Of a stretch of DNA of 63,912 nt, positions 10,301 to 19,289 are shown in pieces (within the stretch, counting starts at the first letter, position 1; every line of letters begins with the position of its first letter). Source of the stretch: Gordonia sp. UBA5067 (GTDB taxonomy: Bacteria; Actinomycetota; Actinomycetes; Mycobacteriales; Mycobacteriaceae); NCBI RefSeq assembly GCF_002414845.1, contig NZ_DIAX01000066.1, positions 1-63,912 on the forward strand, in the 5' to 3' direction. Made by a program: the position numbers and the translations under genes. Below the pieces are notes generated by a model. The model was not told the origin of the DNA. It ran no database searches and worked only from the letters and a program-made list of their open reading frames with translations.

Positions 10301-11070
10301 GCATCCCACCAGTCGCCTGACTCCGGCACGTCGGTCTGATCGCCGAACACCTGCGGGCTGGCCACCGGAAGATCGGCATACCAATCGTAGAACGAGGTCA
10401 TGACCCCGCCGATGAGCTGAATGAAGCGGGTGCCGACGCAGTGGCTGACCATGGACATCGCCGGAATCGGCGAGAAGCCGGCGCACCGGTCCGGCCCGTA
10501 GGTCTTGATGGTGTGCACGTGCGCGGCCGCCGCCATCTCGATGGCTTCCTCCCAACTGACCCGGATGAGGCCACCCTTCCCGCGCGCGCGCTGGTAGGAG
10601 CGGCGGCGCAGCGGATCGCCGGTCACATCGGCCCAGGCCAGAACCGGGTCGCCGAGTTTGGCCTTCGCCGCGCGATACATCTCGACCAGCACGGCGCGGG
10701 CATAGGGATGACGGACGCGGGTGGGGGAGTAGGTGTACCAGGAGAAGGCGGCGCCGCGCGGGCAGCCGCGCGGCTCATACTCGGGGCGGTCGGGGCCGAC
10801 CGAGGGGTAGTCCGTCTCCTGGGTCTCCCAGGTGATGATCCCGTCCTTGACATACACCTTCCACGAACACGAACCGGTGCAGTTGACCCCGTGCGTCGAG
10901 CGGACGATCTTGTCGTGACTCCACCGGTCGCGGTAGAAGATGTCGCCGGCGCGCCCGCCCTTGCGGAACACGGCGCGGCCGTCGTCGGATTCGTCCCACC
11001 GGGAGAAGAACTTCCCGATGTTGAGGAGGTTTTGCGCTGCTTGTCCCTGAACCTGGGCTGGTCGGCTCAT
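7333..11070 (-). CDS. narG: Respiratory nitrate reductase alpha subunit (Mo-bisMGD)
   Basis: 1245 aa, the usual NarG size. Near the N-terminus is the FS0 Fe-S motif HGVNCTGSC, with His as first ligand, followed by GCPRGAAFSWYTY. The molybdenum-ligating Asp region is around YDWYADLPVASPQVFG. It reduces nitrate to nitrite at the inner face of the membrane, coupled to menaquinol oxidation. The ATG at 11070 (MSRPAQVQ) is preferred to an open frame reaching 11163 because it matches the family N-terminus. No Shine-Dalgarno is visible and a TANNNT box lies seven bases upstream, suggesting leaderless translation. First gene of narGHJI-K. Confidence 0.96.
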   Translation of the reverse strand: MSRPAQVQGQAAQNLLNIGKFFSRWDESDDGRAVFRKGGRAGDIFYRDRWSHDKIVRSTHGVNCTGSCSWKVYVKDGIITWETQETDYPSVGPDRPEYEPRGCPRGAAFSWYTYSPTRVRHPYARAVLVEMYRAAKAKLGDPVLAWADVTGDPLRRRSYQRARGKGGLIRVSWEEAIEMAAAAHVHTIKTYGPDRCAGFSPIPAMSMVSHCVGTRFIQLIGGVMTSFYDWYADLPVASPQVFGDQTDVPESGDWWDATYLMMWGSNVPVTRTPDAHWMAEVRYRGTKVVTVSPDYADNTKFADEWLPAQAGTDGALAMAMGHVILREFFIERSTGFFTDFVGKYTDLPFLVELDEHEYEGATTLIPGKFVTADQVGLVEAPADEDAWKTVLIDDATDTVVAPNGSMGFRYAESGEGRWNLDLAGVTPRLSLYDDPAAEPVAISVAAFDAPDGSGTVLRRGVPARRMHGRLVTTVFDLMLAQYGVGRDGLPGDWASGYDDAATPYTPAWQEEITSVPAEAAIRIAREFATNAVDSQGRSMIIMGAGICQWFHGDATYRAILALLNLTGSMGRNGGGWAHYVGQEKCRPITGWISLANALDWSRPPRTQPGTSYWYMHTDQWRNDGYSTTALTSPLSRGVLDHPHTADAIAQSSRLGWMPFYPQFSTNPLQVADDAQAAVDAGAAPSTGAWVAQQLHEGSLTPSINDVDAPENWPRTLVLWRSNLLGSSAKGDEYFLRHLLGTDHNVLGVENPDTPHPREVAWHDEAPEGKLDLLLSADFRMTSTTLMSDIVLPAATWYEKYDLSSTDMHPFVHAFSPAIDPPWEAKSDFDLFHHLARELSRQAQTHLGTVRDLVATPNQHDTPGETANPHGIVDDWLDSGKPGVPGKNLPQFVVVERDYTAIADKLASVGPLADKLGFTVKNVTFDVGSQMAKLAAKNGVMMGPAGAPVSPAEGRPAIDTDAKLAEAILMFSGTTNGELAVGGFEQLEKRTGKRFVDLAAGSEEKRITFADTQDSPQPVITSPEWSGSETGGRRYAPFTMNVEREKPFHTLTGRMHFYLDHDWMLDIGEALPLYRPPLDMHRLFGEPKLGPTGEMEIAVRYLTPHNKWSIHSEYQDNLFMLSLSRGGPTAWLSPEDAAAIGVEDNEWIECVNANGVFVGRAIVSHRIPTGVTYVHHAQERTIDVPKSEATGKRGGIHNSVTRLLVKPSHLIGGYAQLSYAFNYLGPTGNQRDIVSTIRRRSQEVTY

Positions 11071-11077
11071 AACGAGC

Positions 11078-11083
11078 ACGGTA
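11078..11083 (-). promoter_or_regulatory. Candidate -10 box of a leaderless narG transcript
   Basis: On the minus strand TACCGT ends seven bases before the narG ATG, and the seven intervening bases hold no ribosome-binding sequence. In mycobacteria and relatives, leaderless mRNAs typically show TANNNT at this spacing, with transcription starting at the A of ATG. No convincing -35 hexamer was found. Confidence 0.4.
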
Positions 11084-11134
11084 GTTCGGGAAACGGTGCC
11101 CCGATAGACGAACGCGGGAAGTTCAGACGTAGGT

Positions 11135-11190
11135 CCCCGGGTGGTAACCGGTCTGGGTGGCAACTGATCCGGGTGGTAGCCGGCCTGGGC
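11135..11190. repeat. Short imperfect direct repeats between narG and rpsH
   Basis: The stretch repeats a GGGTGG(T/C)A unit three times, twice followed by a CCGG(T/C)CTGGG tail. It lies upstream of the candidate rpsH promoter and upstream of narG on the other strand. It could be a binding region for a nar regulator or simply GC-rich slippage. The rest of the 360-base gap 11071-11430 holds the promoter and leader elements listed separately, and no convincing gene. Confidence 0.4.
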
Positions 11191-11201
11191 CCCGACGCGA
11201 T

Positions 11202-11230
11202 TTGGGTCTGGGCAGGAGAGTCTCTACACT
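11202..11230 (+). promoter_or_regulatory. Candidate housekeeping promoter for the rpsH operon
   Basis: TTGGGT (11202-11207), 17-base spacer, TACACT (11225-11230). The spacing is ideal and both hexamers are close to the actinobacterial primary sigma consensus. Transcription would start near 11237, leaving a leader of roughly 190 bases before rpsH. It makes sense because the usual upstream genes of the spc operon are absent here. Confidence 0.5.
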
Positions 11231-11284
11231 GAAGCGGTTGCCCGGGGTGAACTGTGCCCCCTGGGAGCCACAACTTCATACCTC

Positions 11285-11316
11285 TCCGGTGCCGGCGATA
11301 AGCCAATGGCACCGGA
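11285..11316 (+). other. Leader hairpin upstream of rpsH
   Basis: Nine-base inverted repeat TCCGGTGCC ... GGCACCGGA with a 14-base loop, inside the predicted rpsH leader. No T-run follows, so it is not an obvious terminator. A role in ribosomal-protein feedback is possible but unproven. Confidence 0.45.
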
Positions 11317-11415
11317 TGGGAAGAGCCTTGCACAACACTCACTTCGTGGCAGGCCCACCGGTACCGACCTGGCGCAATCCAGTTTCGGCCGTTGTATGGG
11401 AACCGCTACGAGAAA

Positions 11416-11430
11416 GGTTGACGGTCAACC
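11416..11430 (+). promoter_or_regulatory. Palindrome abutting the rpsH start codon
   Basis: GGTTGAC-G-GTCAACC is a perfect seven-base inverted repeat around one base, ending directly before ATG at 11431. It overlaps the end of the only purine-rich ribosome-binding candidate (AGAAAGG, 11411-11417). As RNA the one-base loop is too tight, so only an inner-opened hairpin would form; as DNA it could be a protein site. Confidence 0.45.
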
Positions 11431-11829
11431 ATGACCATGACTGATCCGATCGCAGACTTCTTGACACGTCTGCGCAACGCCAACTCGGCGTACCACGACG
11501 AGGTGACCCTGCCGTCGTCGACGATCAAAGCGAACATCGCTGCGATCCTCAAGGAACAGGGCTACATCACCGATTACCGCGTCGAAGACGCCGAGGTCGG
11601 CAAGAAGCTCGTCGTCAGCCTCAAGTACGGCCCGAGCCGGGAGCGCAGCATTGCTGGTCTGCGCCGCGTCTCGAAGCCCGGCCTGCGGGTTTACGCGAAA
11701 TCAACCAATCTGCCCAAGGTGCTGGGCGGCCTCGGCGTGGCGATCATCTCCACGTCGTCGGGCCTGCTCACCGACCGTCAAGCAGCCAACACGGGCGTGG
11801 GCGGCGAAGTCCTCGCCTACGTCTGGTAG
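11431..11829 (+). CDS. rpsH: 30S ribosomal protein S8
   Basis: 132 aa beginning [17 protein letters not shown], as in mycobacterial S8, with the conserved C-terminal block [13 protein letters not shown] and ending LAYVW. S8 binds the central domain of 16S rRNA and in other bacteria represses the spc operon. Here it is the first gene of its cluster: upstream is the divergent nar operon rather than rplE/rpsN. Another ATG two codons downstream is possible. Confidence 0.98.
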   Translation: MTMTDPIADFLTRLRNANSAYHDEVTLPSSTIKANIAAILKEQGYITDYRVEDAEVGKKLVVSLKYGPSRERSIAGLRRVSKPGLRVYAKSTNLPKVLGGLGVAIISTSSGLLTDRQAANTGVGGEVLAYVW

Positions 11830-11838
11830 GGGCACAAC

Positions 11839-12375
11839 ATGTCGCGAATCGGTAAGAACCCCATCGACATCCCCGCCGGCGTCGACGTCACGATCGACGG
11901 CCAGGACGTGAAGGTCAAAGGCCCCAAGGGCGAATTGGCCATCACGATCAGCGAGCCGATCACGGCCGCCGTGCAGGAGAAGCAGATCGTCGTCACCCGG
12001 CCCAATGACGAGCGCCGCAGCCGTGCCCTGCACGGCCTGTCGCGCAGCCTGATCAACAACCTGATGGTCGGCGTCACCGCCGGCTACACCCGCAAGCTGG
12101 AGATCTTCGGCGTCGGCTACCGCGTAGCCGCCAAGGGCCGTGACCTCGAGTTCGCCCTCGGCTACAGCCACCCCGTGCCGATCGAGGCTCCCGAAGGCAT
12201 CACCTTCGCCGTGGAGTCGCCGACGAAGTTCTCGGTCACGGGCATCGACAAGCAGCAAGTCGGCCAGATCTCGGCGAACATCCGCCGCCTGCGGCGTCCG
12301 GACCCCTACAAGGGCAAGGGCATCCGCTTTGAAGGCGAGCAGGTCCGCCGCAAGGTCGGAAAGACGGGTAAGTAA
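11839..12375 (+). CDS. rplF: 50S ribosomal protein L6
   Basis: 178 aa, two tandem L6 folds, starting [15 protein letters not shown] and ending with the conserved [11 protein letters not shown] and [10 protein letters not shown] region. It binds 23S rRNA near the factor-binding site. Nine bases separate it from rpsH and three from rplR, as in a single operon. Confidence 0.98.
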   Translation: MSRIGKNPIDIPAGVDVTIDGQDVKVKGPKGELAITISEPITAAVQEKQIVVTRPNDERRSRALHGLSRSLINNLMVGVTAGYTRKLEIFGVGYRVAAKGRDLEFALGYSHPVPIEAPEGITFAVESPTKFSVTGIDKQQVGQISANIRRLRRPDPYKGKGIRFEGEQVRRKVGKTGK

Positions 12376-12378
12376 GCC

Positions 12379-12789
12379 ATGAGTGAAACAGCAACTGTCA
12401 ACACCGCCGGGCGCAAGCCCGCCGGCAAGGATGCGTCGACCCGTCGTCGCACCGCCACCAACCGCCGCCACTTCCGCCTCCGGAAGAAGGTGTCGGGCAC
12501 CCCGGAGCGTCCGCGCCTCGCGGTGAAGCGCAGCAGCCGGCACATCCACGTCCAGCTCATCGACGATCTGGCCGGCAACACGCTGGCCGCCGCCTCGTCG
12601 ATCGAGGCCGACGTTCGTGCCACCGGCGGCGACAAGTCGGCGCAGGCGGCCAAGGTCGGCGAGTTGATCGCCGGGCGCGCCAAGGCTGCCGGCATCGACA
12701 GCGTCGTCTTCGATCACGGTGGGCACGGCTACCACGGCCGGATCGCCGCGCTCGCCGACGCCGCCCGTGCGGGAGGCCTGAAGTTCTAA
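12379..12789 (+). CDS. rplR: 50S ribosomal protein L18
   Basis: 136 aa with a charged N-terminal extension, then [19 protein letters not shown] and a C-terminal block ending [28 protein letters not shown], typical of L18. L18 anchors 5S rRNA in the large subunit. It is slightly longer than many homologues because of the Ala/Gly/Lys-rich first 25 residues. Confidence 0.98.
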   Translation: MSETATVNTAGRKPAGKDASTRRRTATNRRHFRLRKKVSGTPERPRLAVKRSSRHIHVQLIDDLAGNTLAAASSIEADVRATGGDKSAQAAKVGELIAGRAKAAGIDSVVFDHGGHGYHGRIAALADAARAGGLKF

Positions 12790-12835
12790 TGACCAACTAC
12801 TCGATGTGCCTGATCAACAACGGAGGGACCCTCTG

Positions 12836-13501
12836 ATGCCCGGACGTCAGCGTGACGGCGGGAACGGACCCGCCGGCAACAACACCAACAGCAACAGCAA
12901 CGAGCGCGGCGGCGGCCGCGGCGGCCGCGGCGATCGTCGCGACAGCCGTGGGGGCGGGCGCGAGCGCGAGGAGCGCAACCACCTCGAGCGCGTCGTCACC
13001 ATCAACCGCGTGTCCAAGGTCGTCAAGGGCGGCCGCCGGTTCAGCTTCACCGCACTCGTGGTGGTCGGCGACGGTCAGGGCATGGTCGGTGTCGGCTACG
13101 GCAAGGCCAAGGAAGTCCCGGCCGCGATCCAGAAGGGCGTCGAAGAGGCTCGTAAGAACTTCTTCCGCGTCCCGATGATCGGTGGCACGGTCACCCACCC
13201 GGTTCAGGGTGAGGCCGCTGCGGGCGTCGTCATGCTCCGCCCGGCCAGCCCCGGTACCGGTGTTATCGCCGGTGGCGCGGTGCGTGCCGTACTCGAGTGT
13301 GCCGGTGTGACCGACGTGCTGGCCAAGAGCCTCGGCTCGGACAACGCCATCAACGTCGTGCACGCCACCGTCGCCGCACTGAAGATGCTGCAGCGTCCTG
13401 AAGAGGTCGCCGCCCGTCGCGGTCTGCCGGTCGAGGACGTCGCTCCTGCCGGTATGCTGCGCGCCCGTGCCGTCGCCGCGGCGACGACCAAGGGAGCGTG
13501 A
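12836..13501 (+). CDS. rpsE: 30S ribosomal protein S5
   Basis: 221 aa. An Asn/Gly/Arg-rich low-complexity N-terminus of about 50 residues precedes the double-stranded-RNA-binding and S5 C domains ([32 protein letters not shown]). The ATG at 12836 is preferred over one at 12806 because GGAGGGACC lies just upstream. S5 acts in decoding accuracy. The 46-base gap from rplR is the largest of this operon segment. Confidence 0.97.
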   Translation: MPGRQRDGGNGPAGNNTNSNSNERGGGRGGRGDRRDSRGGGREREERNHLERVVTINRVSKVVKGGRRFSFTALVVVGDGQGMVGVGYGKAKEVPAAIQKGVEEARKNFFRVPMIGGTVTHPVQGEAAAGVVMLRPASPGTGVIAGGAVRAVLECAGVTDVLAKSLGSDNAINVVHATVAALKMLQRPEEVAARRGLPVEDVAPAGMLRARAVAAATTKGA

Positions 13502-13527
13502 GCGCCGTGGCCAAGAAGGAGACTGAT

Positions 13528-13707
13528 ATGGGTCAGCTGAAGATCACTCAGATCAAGAGCACCATCGGTACCAAGAGCAACCAGCGTGACAGCCTGCGCA
13601 CCCTTGGCCTCAAGGGCATCCGCAAGTCCGTCACCCGCGAGGACAACCCGCAGACGCGGGGCCTGATCAATGTCGTTCGGCACCTCGTGACTGTCGAAGA
13701 GGTTTAA
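13528..13707 (+). CDS. rpmD: 50S ribosomal protein L30
   Basis: 59 aa, the normal L30 length: [14 protein letters not shown] ... [13 protein letters not shown] ... [15 protein letters not shown]. The ATG at 13528 is supported by GAAGGAG seven bases upstream. A frame open from 13498 with GTG starts overlapping rpsE would add ten residues not typical of the family. Confidence 0.96.
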   Translation: MGQLKITQIKSTIGTKSNQRDSLRTLGLKGIRKSVTREDNPQTRGLINVVRHLVTVEEV

Positions 13708-13710
13708 GAA

Positions 13711-14151
13711 ATGACGATCAAACTCCACCACCTTCGCCCCGCACCGGGCGCGAAGACCGAGAAGACCCGCGTGGGTCGCGGTGAGGGCTCGAAGGGCAAG
13801 ACCGCCGGGCGCGGCACCAAGGGCACCAAGGCCCGTAAGACCGTGCCGGCCGGTTTCGAGGGCGGCCAGATGCCGATCCACATGCGGCTGCCGAAGCTCA
13901 AGGGCTTCACCAACCGCAACCGGGTCGAGTACCAGGTTGTCAACGTCGGCGATCTCGCCGAGCTGTTCCCCTCGGGCGGCACTGTGGGCGTCGAGGACCT
14001 CGTCGCCAAAGGTGCGGTCCGCCGGAACCAGTTGGTCAAGGTGCTCGGCAACGGCGAACTGTCGGTGAAGCTCGACATCACCGCCAACAAGTTCTCCGGG
14101 TCGGCGAAGGAAAAGATCGCCGCCGCCGGCGGTAGCACCACCGAGCTCTAA
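13711..14151 (+). CDS. rplO: 50S ribosomal protein L15
   Basis: 146 aa beginning [35 protein letters not shown], the glycine/lysine-rich L15 signature, followed by [16 protein letters not shown]. An early-assembly large-subunit protein. Last ribosomal gene before secY; a strong hairpin follows. Confidence 0.98.
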   Translation: MTIKLHHLRPAPGAKTEKTRVGRGEGSKGKTAGRGTKGTKARKTVPAGFEGGQMPIHMRLPKLKGFTNRNRVEYQVVNVGDLAELFPSGGTVGVEDLVAKGAVRRNQLVKVLGNGELSVKLDITANKFSGSAKEKIAAAGGSTTEL

Positions 14152-14161
14152 CAGCCGTCTG

Positions 14162-14206
14162 CCAGTTGGCCGGTGCAGCGCTCGACGTGTTGCACCGGCC
14201 ATCTGG
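14162..14206 (+). terminator. Hairpin between rplO and secY
   Basis: Perfect ten-base stem GGCCGGTGCA / TGCACCGGCC (14168-14177 with 14191-14200), extended by CCAG/CTGG across a small internal loop. The loop is 13 bases. No clean T-run follows, so it may be an actinobacterial U-less terminator or an attenuator reducing secY-adk-map relative to the ribosomal genes. Confidence 0.6.
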
Positions 14207-14334
14207 CCAGCAGGCATCGGCCCGCTCGCTGCGCTCCTGTTAGAGTTTGCAGCGTTGCTGTCCGGCAAAGCTGTCCGTGCCAAGCCCCAATCGCCAGGCC
14301 CTGAACCGAAGTGGTCGCCACTAGGAGGAATTTA

Positions 14335-15666
14335 GTGTTCTCCCCCCTCGTCGCCGTGTTCCGCACGCCGGACCTGAGGAAGAAGATTCTCTTCGTCCTC
14401 GGAATTCTTGTGCTGTACCGGTTCGGTGCGACCCTGCCGTCGCCGGGTGTGGACTTCAAGGTCGTCCAACAGTGTCTCGACCCGGCGAACCAGGACACGG
14501 CCCAGCAGCAGATCTACTCGCTGATCAACATGTTCTCCGGTGGCGCGCTCCTGCAGCTGTCGGTGTTCGCGATCGGCATCATGCCCTACATCACGGCGAG
14601 CATCATCGTGCAGCTGCTGACCGTCGTCATTCCCCGCTTTGAGGAACTCCGCAAAGAGGGGCAGGCCGGCCAGGCGAAGATGACGCAGTACACGCGCTAT
14701 TTGACCGTGGCGCTGGCACTGCTCCAGGCGACCGGCATCGTGGCGCTCGCCGCCAACGGCAATCTGCTGCGCGGCCAAGCGAACTGCGATGCGCAAAACA
14801 TCATCCGCGACCAGTCGATCCTCGGACTGTCGATCATCGTGATCGTGATGATCGCCGGCGCCATGGTCGTCATGTGGTTCGGCGAGCTGATCACCGAGCG
14901 CGGCATCGGCAACGGCATGTCGCTGTTGATCAGCGCCGGCATCGTGGCCCGCATTCCCGCCGAGGGACGGATGATCCTCAACGACCGCGGCCCGGTGGCC
15001 TTCGCACTCGTTATCGTCGCCGGCCTCATCATCGTCGGTGGCGTGGTGTTCATCGAGATGGGCCAGCGCCGCATTCCGGTCCAGTACGCCAAACGGATGG
15101 TCGGCCGCAAGATGTACGGTGGTTCGTCGACCTACCTGCCGCTCAAGGTCAACCAGGCCGGTGTTATCCCCGTCATCTTCGCGTCGTCGCTGCTGTACCT
15201 GCCGATGCTGATCAGCAACTTGACGCGGGGGGACGGCACGCCGAAGGGCTGGCAGACGTTCATCGACCAGCACCTGGTGAACCCCAGCGACCCGGTCTAC
15301 ATCGTCACGTACTTCGTGATGATCATCTTCTTCACGTACTTCTACGTGGCGGTGACGTTCAACCCGCAGGAGCGCGCCGACGACATGAAGAAGTACGGTG
15401 GCTTCATTCCCGGGATTCGTCCTGGCCAGCCGACCGCCGACTACCTCGGCTACGTCTTGTCGCGGATCACGCTGCCCGGCTCGATTTACCTCGGTTTGAT
15501 CGCAATTCTGCCTAACCTGTTCATGCAGGTCGGTCAGGCCGGCGGGGTGCAGAACCTCCCGTTCGGCGGTACGGCACTGCTGATCATGGTCGTGGTCGCC
15601 CTCGACACCGTCAAGCAGGTCAACAGCCAGTTGATGCAGCGCAAGTACGAAGGGTTCCTCAATTGA
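14335..15666 (+). CDS. secY: Protein translocase subunit SecY
   Basis: 443 aa with ten hydrophobic segments and family motifs ([51 protein letters not shown]). It forms the protein-conducting channel with SecE/SecG. The GTG at 14335 follows AGGAGG with six bases spacing and is preferred over an upstream frame at 14311. Its stop overlaps the TTG start of adk. The partner ATPase SecA is at the far end of the window. Confidence 0.97.
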   Translation: MFSPLVAVFRTPDLRKKILFVLGILVLYRFGATLPSPGVDFKVVQQCLDPANQDTAQQQIYSLINMFSGGALLQLSVFAIGIMPYITASIIVQLLTVVIPRFEELRKEGQAGQAKMTQYTRYLTVALALLQATGIVALAANGNLLRGQANCDAQNIIRDQSILGLSIIVIVMIAGAMVVMWFGELITERGIGNGMSLLISAGIVARIPAEGRMILNDRGPVAFALVIVAGLIIVGGVVFIEMGQRRIPVQYAKRMVGRKMYGGSSTYLPLKVNQAGVIPVIFASSLLYLPMLISNLTRGDGTPKGWQTFIDQHLVNPSDPVYIVTYFVMIIFFTYFYVAVTFNPQERADDMKKYGGFIPGIRPGQPTADYLGYVLSRITLPGSIYLGLIAILPNLFMQVGQAGGVQNLPFGGTALLIMVVVALDTVKQVNSQLMQRKYEGFLN

Positions 15667-16205
15667 GACTCATCATTCTCGGCCCTCCCGGGGCCGGTAA
15701 GGGCACTCAGGCCGAACTGCTCTCCGAGGCATTGGGCGTCCCGCACATCTCGACCGGCGATCTGTTCCGCGCGAACATCTCGCAGGGCACGGCGATCGGC
15801 GTTGAGGCCAAGCGTTATCTCGACGCCGGGGACCTGGTTCCCTCCGAGGTGACCGTCGACATGGTGCGTGCCCGCATCGCCGAGCCCGACGCCGCCCGCG
15901 GATTCATCCTCGACGGCTTCCCGCGCTCGATCGAACAGGCCGAAGCGCTCCGGGAGATGGGCGTGGCCCTGGACGCGGTGCTCTCCTTCGAGGTGGACCC
16001 CGACGTCGTCGTGGAGCGCATGCTGGCCCGCGGCCGCGCCGACGATAGTGAGGACGTCATCCGCAACCGCCTCGCGGTGTATGCGAGCGAGACGGCACCG
16101 CTGCTGGAGTTCTACGGCTCGGACGTCACGTCGATCAATGCGGTCGGCGAAGTGGCCGGCGTGCACGGCCGCGTGATGGACGCACTCGGCGTCGACGGCA
16201 AGTAG
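15663..16205 (+). CDS. adk: Adenylate kinase
   Basis: 180 aa, short (LID-less) type as in mycobacteria. P-loop [10 protein letters not shown] near residue 7, [11 protein letters not shown] and [10 protein letters not shown] motifs, and [11 protein letters not shown]. It interconverts ATP+AMP with 2 ADP. The TTG start overlaps the secY stop (TTGA); [14 protein letters not shown] fits the family N-terminus exactly, so this rare start is accepted. Confidence 0.96.
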   Translation: MRLIILGPPGAGKGTQAELLSEALGVPHISTGDLFRANISQGTAIGVEAKRYLDAGDLVPSEVTVDMVRARIAEPDAARGFILDGFPRSIEQAEALREMGVALDAVLSFEVDPDVVVERMLARGRADDSEDVIRNRLAVYASETAPLLEFYGSDVTSINAVGEVAGVHGRVMDALGVDGK

Positions 16206-16215
16206 GCGGGCGGCG

Positions 16216-17019
16216 ATGGGCTTGTTCGGTCGGCGCGGGGTGGTGCCGTTTCGGTCGGCCGGCGAACTCGATGCGATGGCCGCCGCCGGTGCTGTGGTCG
16301 GTGCGACGCTGGTCGCCGTGCGCCAGGCGTCAAAGGCTGGTGTGTCCACCCTCGAACTCGACGAGATTGCTGAGGCCGTCATCCGCGACGCCGGCGCCGT
16401 GCCCTCGTTCAAGGGATACCACGGCTTTCCCGGGTCGATCTGCAGCTCGGTCAATGCAGTTGTCGTGCACGGCATTCCGAGCAAAGACATCATCCTGGCC
16501 GAGGGCGACCTGGTATCCATCGACTGCGGGGCGATCCTCGACGGCTGGCACGGCGACTCGGCCTGGACCTACGGTGTCGGCGAGTTGTCGCGGGACGACG
16601 AGGAGCTGAGCGAAGCGACCCGCCTGTCGTTGGTGGCGGGAATCGCCGCCATGGTCGAAGGCGCGCGGCTGACCGACATTTCGCACGCGATCGAGCGGGG
16701 CACGGTCGCGGCGCGCGCGAAGTTCGGGCGGCACTTCGGCATCGTCGCCGGATACGGCGGCCACGGCATCGGGCGCGAAATGCACCTGGAGCCGTTCCTG
16801 GCCAACGAGGGCGACCCGGGCCAAGGCCCGCGGCTCGTCGTCGGATCCACCCTCGCGGTCGAACCGATGCTCACCCTGGGCACCGAGGAGACCACTATCG
16901 AGGACGATGACTGGACGGTCGTCACCGACGACGGCAGCCGGGCCGCGCACTGGGAGCACACCGTCGCGGTGACCGAGGACGGCCCGCGGATTCTCACGCA
17001 GCGACCGGGTAGCGCCTAA
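16216..17019 (+). CDS. map: Methionine aminopeptidase, type I
   Basis: 267 aa of pita-bread fold. The five metal ligands are visible: Asp in IDCGA, Asp in HGDSAW, His in GYGGHGIG, Glu in AVEPM and Glu in HWEHTV. It removes the initiator Met from nascent chains. It follows adk by ten bases. Its stop overlaps the stop of the convergent dtd by four bases, ending the operon. In many actinobacteria infA would follow here; in this genome infA is about 22 kb downstream. Confidence 0.96.
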   Translation: MGLFGRRGVVPFRSAGELDAMAAAGAVVGATLVAVRQASKAGVSTLELDEIAEAVIRDAGAVPSFKGYHGFPGSICSSVNAVVVHGIPSKDIILAEGDLVSIDCGAILDGWHGDSAWTYGVGELSRDDEELSEATRLSLVAGIAAMVEGARLTDISHAIERGTVAARAKFGRHFGIVAGYGGHGIGREMHLEPFLANEGDPGQGPRLVVGSTLAVEPMLTLGTEETTIEDDDWTVVTDDGSRAAHWEHTVAVTEDGPRILTQRPGSA

Positions 17020-17465
17020 ACCTCGAGCAGGATCGTGACCGGCCCGTCGTTCACCAGCTCGACCGCCATGTGTGCGCCGAAGCGGCCGGTGGCCACCGTT
17101 GCGCCCAAGGTGCGCAGGTGCGCCGCGGCCGCGTCGACGACCGGTTCGGCGACGGCGGCCGGCGCCGCGGCATGCCACGATGGCCGCCGGCCTTTGTCGG
17201 TATTCGCATACAGGGTGAACTGGCTGATGACGAGGATCGGGGCGGCCAGATCGGCAGCGCCGACCTGTGCGCCATCCGCACCATCGAGAATGCGCAGCCG
17301 CCACACCTTCTCGGCGAGGGCCCGGGCCTGCGCCTCGGTGTCGGAGTGGGTGACGCCGACGAGCAGGACCAGCCCCTGGCGCCCGGCGGCAAGGTCGAGT
17401 TCGCCCACGACCTCGTCGTCGACGAGCACCCGCGCCGCACGGACCCGCTGAACCACTGCGCGCAT
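17016..17465 (-). CDS. dtd: D-aminoacyl-tRNA deacylase
   Basis: 149 aa with both catalytic motifs of the DTD family: SQFTLYAN near residue 78 and NDGPVT near residue 138. It hydrolyses D-aminoacyl-tRNA and glycyl-tRNA(Ala). The ATG at 17465 ([13 protein letters not shown]) is the standard N-terminus; the frame remains open far upstream inside the neighbouring gene but without similarity. Five bases separate it from the upstream hydrolase stop, so the two may be co-transcribed. Confidence 0.96.
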   Translation of the reverse strand: MRAVVQRVRAARVLVDDEVVGELDLAAGRQGLVLLVGVTHSDTEAQARALAEKVWRLRILDGADGAQVGAADLAAPILVISQFTLYANTDKGRRPSWHAAAPAAVAEPVVDAAAAHLRTLGATVATGRFGAHMAVELVNDGPVTILLEV

Positions 17466-17470
17466 GCCGG

Positions 17471-18730
17471 TCAGCCCGCCAGTGCCGGGCCGGATCTCGT
17501 GGGGCTGGATCCCGTCGGGCCCGATCCCACCGTGGCGTCGAGCCAGTCGAGGGCGGTGCGGTTGTAGCGCGAACGGTTGAGCATCTCGCAGTGCATGCCG
17601 GCGCCCTGCGCGGCGGTGAACCGGACCAGGGTGGCGCGGTCGCCGAGTTCGGCGACGAACCGGTCCGCATCCTTGGACAGGAAGTCGTTCTCCGCAGCGG
17701 TGACGAGGGTGGGGCAGGAGATCTCGCGCCCGATGCCGGCCAGGGTGTACCGCAGCGTCGCGGCGAGGAAGTCGCGCAGATTGTCTACGCCGTTCACCCA
17801 GAATCCGCGTTTGACGATCGACCAGTTGAGTTTGGGATTGGCGGTGATCACGGCCATCATCTCCGCGAGGGCCGCGTCGGCGATCGTCTCGGGATGGGCG
17901 GCCTGGTGCGCCGAGACGCCCATCGCCGTCGCCAGCGCTGTCATCGTCGCACCGACATCCCATTGACCCGGGTCGGCGACCACCGCGGCGAGCCGGTGTT
18001 CCCCGGCGGCACCGCGCGGCGCGAGGTAGCCGCCGAGGCTCCACCCGCTCAGCACGATGGATTGGGCGTCGACGATCGCACAGCTCGCTGCCCAGTCCGT
18101 GACCTGGGTGATGACGTGTTCCCAGTCCGGGCGCATCGGCATCCGGTGGTGGATGAGCATCTCACCCTGGCCGGGGCCGTCGAAGAGTAAGCAGTGGTAG
18201 CCGCGCCGGCCGGCGGCGACCGCCGATGCGAAGTACATATCGGTGACGGTGGCGTCGTAGCCGTTGGTGAAGATGATGAGCGGACGCTTCGTCCCGGCGC
18301 AGCCCGGCGCCGGGACGAGGTAGCCGGGCAGCGACGTCTGGTCGTACGGGATCCGCACCGGGGCACCTGGGCTGTCGCCGAGCGCCAAGCCACGACTCAG
18401 CTCGGCGGCCTGCTGGTCAAATGCATGGACGAGACGCGGATCGACCGGGGTCCCGTAGATCGGGTGGTAGGACGACGCGTAGTAGACCGCCGCGCGCAGG
18501 TGCAGTTCTCGAGCGGAGTCGAGATATCCGGCGGCTTCGGCGCTCGCCGCGTCGGTGGCCAGTCGTGCGGCCATGTCGGTGAACGCGGTGTAGAAGGTGT
18601 CGGCGTTGCCGTCGCCGACAGCGGCGGCAATGGCGGCCAGTTCACCGAAGTCGCTACCGCCATAGGGGGCGTAGGCGAGCGGCCACACGCCGAAGTCGTC
18701 GAGGAAAGGGTCGGTGAACAGTATTGTCAT
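17471..18730 (-). CDS. Alpha/beta hydrolase, FrsA / dihydropseudooxynicotine-hydrolase-like
   Basis: 419 aa. A helical N-terminal part of about 150 residues is followed by an alpha/beta hydrolase domain: oxyanion region [15 protein letters not shown], nucleophile Ser in [12 protein letters not shown] and a His in GAGMHCEM as the likely third triad member. The N-terminal helices resemble lidded C-C or ester hydrolases of the FrsA-type group. The substrate is unknown. The ATG at 18730 has GAGGAG upstream; a TTG five codons earlier is possible. Confidence 0.8.
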   Translation of the reverse strand: MTILFTDPFLDDFGVWPLAYAPYGGSDFGELAAIAAAVGDGNADTFYTAFTDMAARLATDAASAEAAGYLDSARELHLRAAVYYASSYHPIYGTPVDPRLVHAFDQQAAELSRGLALGDSPGAPVRIPYDQTSLPGYLVPAPGCAGTKRPLIIFTNGYDATVTDMYFASAVAAGRRGYHCLLFDGPGQGEMLIHHRMPMRPDWEHVITQVTDWAASCAIVDAQSIVLSGWSLGGYLAPRGAAGEHRLAAVVADPGQWDVGATMTALATAMGVSAHQAAHPETIADAALAEMMAVITANPKLNWSIVKRGFWVNGVDNLRDFLAATLRYTLAGIGREISCPTLVTAAENDFLSKDADRFVAELGDRATLVRFTAAQGAGMHCEMLNRSRYNRTALDWLDATVGSGPTGSSPTRSGPALAG

Positions 18731-18763
18731 GACACTCCTCGACAAGGGGGTAGCGGCGGGGGT

Positions 18764-19285
18764 TTAGCGGCGGACCTCGACCAGTGCGATCCACCCGAAC
18801 GCGACACCGGTGACGATCGCGATGATGGACGCGGCGGCAATCCAATTGAGCCCGTGCGCATTTCCGGTGACGAGGACCCCGCCGCCAACGGTGAACAGCA
18901 CTGGTGGCGCAAGGTGCATCGCGACCTTGCCAGGCCACCACAACCGCAAGGGTGACGGCCGCTGTGGATCCAACGCAACGTTACTCCTGGCCCGGTAGAT
19001 CCGACGTACCGCGAGTAGTGCGATCCACAGCGTTGCGAGCCCGCCGGCGAGCAGCTCGACACCCAAGAGGACGAGGGACTGGTCGGGGATGAGGGCAAGG
19101 CAGGAGGCGGCAACGGCGAGAGTCAGCGCACCAATCGACGCACCGGCCCGTGCGGGAATTGGTGATGCGAGAAGAGTGCCGTCCAAGTTCACCGACATCG
19201 CGACGATGATCAGACCAGCCAGCGCCGCGCTGGCCCCGGCCACTGCGACGTTGAAGTTCGCCCACGGTTCCAGCAGGGGATGCAT
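18764..19285 (-). CDS. Uncharacterised membrane protein
   Basis: 173 aa with about five hydrophobic segments (roughly residues 8-30, 45-65, 70-92, 122-142, 146-168) and a basic loop near residues 93-115. No known domain recognised. It is 33 bases upstream of the hydrolase start and four bases after the SIMPL-protein stop... that is, it lies between them on the same strand, so it is probably co-transcribed. Function unknown. Confidence 0.7.
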   Translation of the reverse strand: MHPLLEPWANFNVAVAGASAALAGLIIVAMSVNLDGTLLASPIPARAGASIGALTLAVAASCLALIPDQSLVLLGVELLAGGLATLWIALLAVRRIYRARSNVALDPQRPSPLRLWWPGKVAMHLAPPVLFTVGGGVLVTGNAHGLNWIAAASIIAIVTGVAFGWIALVEVRR

Positions 19286-19289
19286 TGGA

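Noticed and set aside
11157..11444. A 95-codon plus-strand frame between narG and rpsH
   Set aside because: No recognisable protein and it runs into the rpsH start; the region is better explained as promoter and leader.
17466..18044. Extended N-terminus of dtd
   Set aside because: The extra frame lies inside the upstream hydrolase gene and lacks similarity; the ATG at 17465 gives the standard family length.
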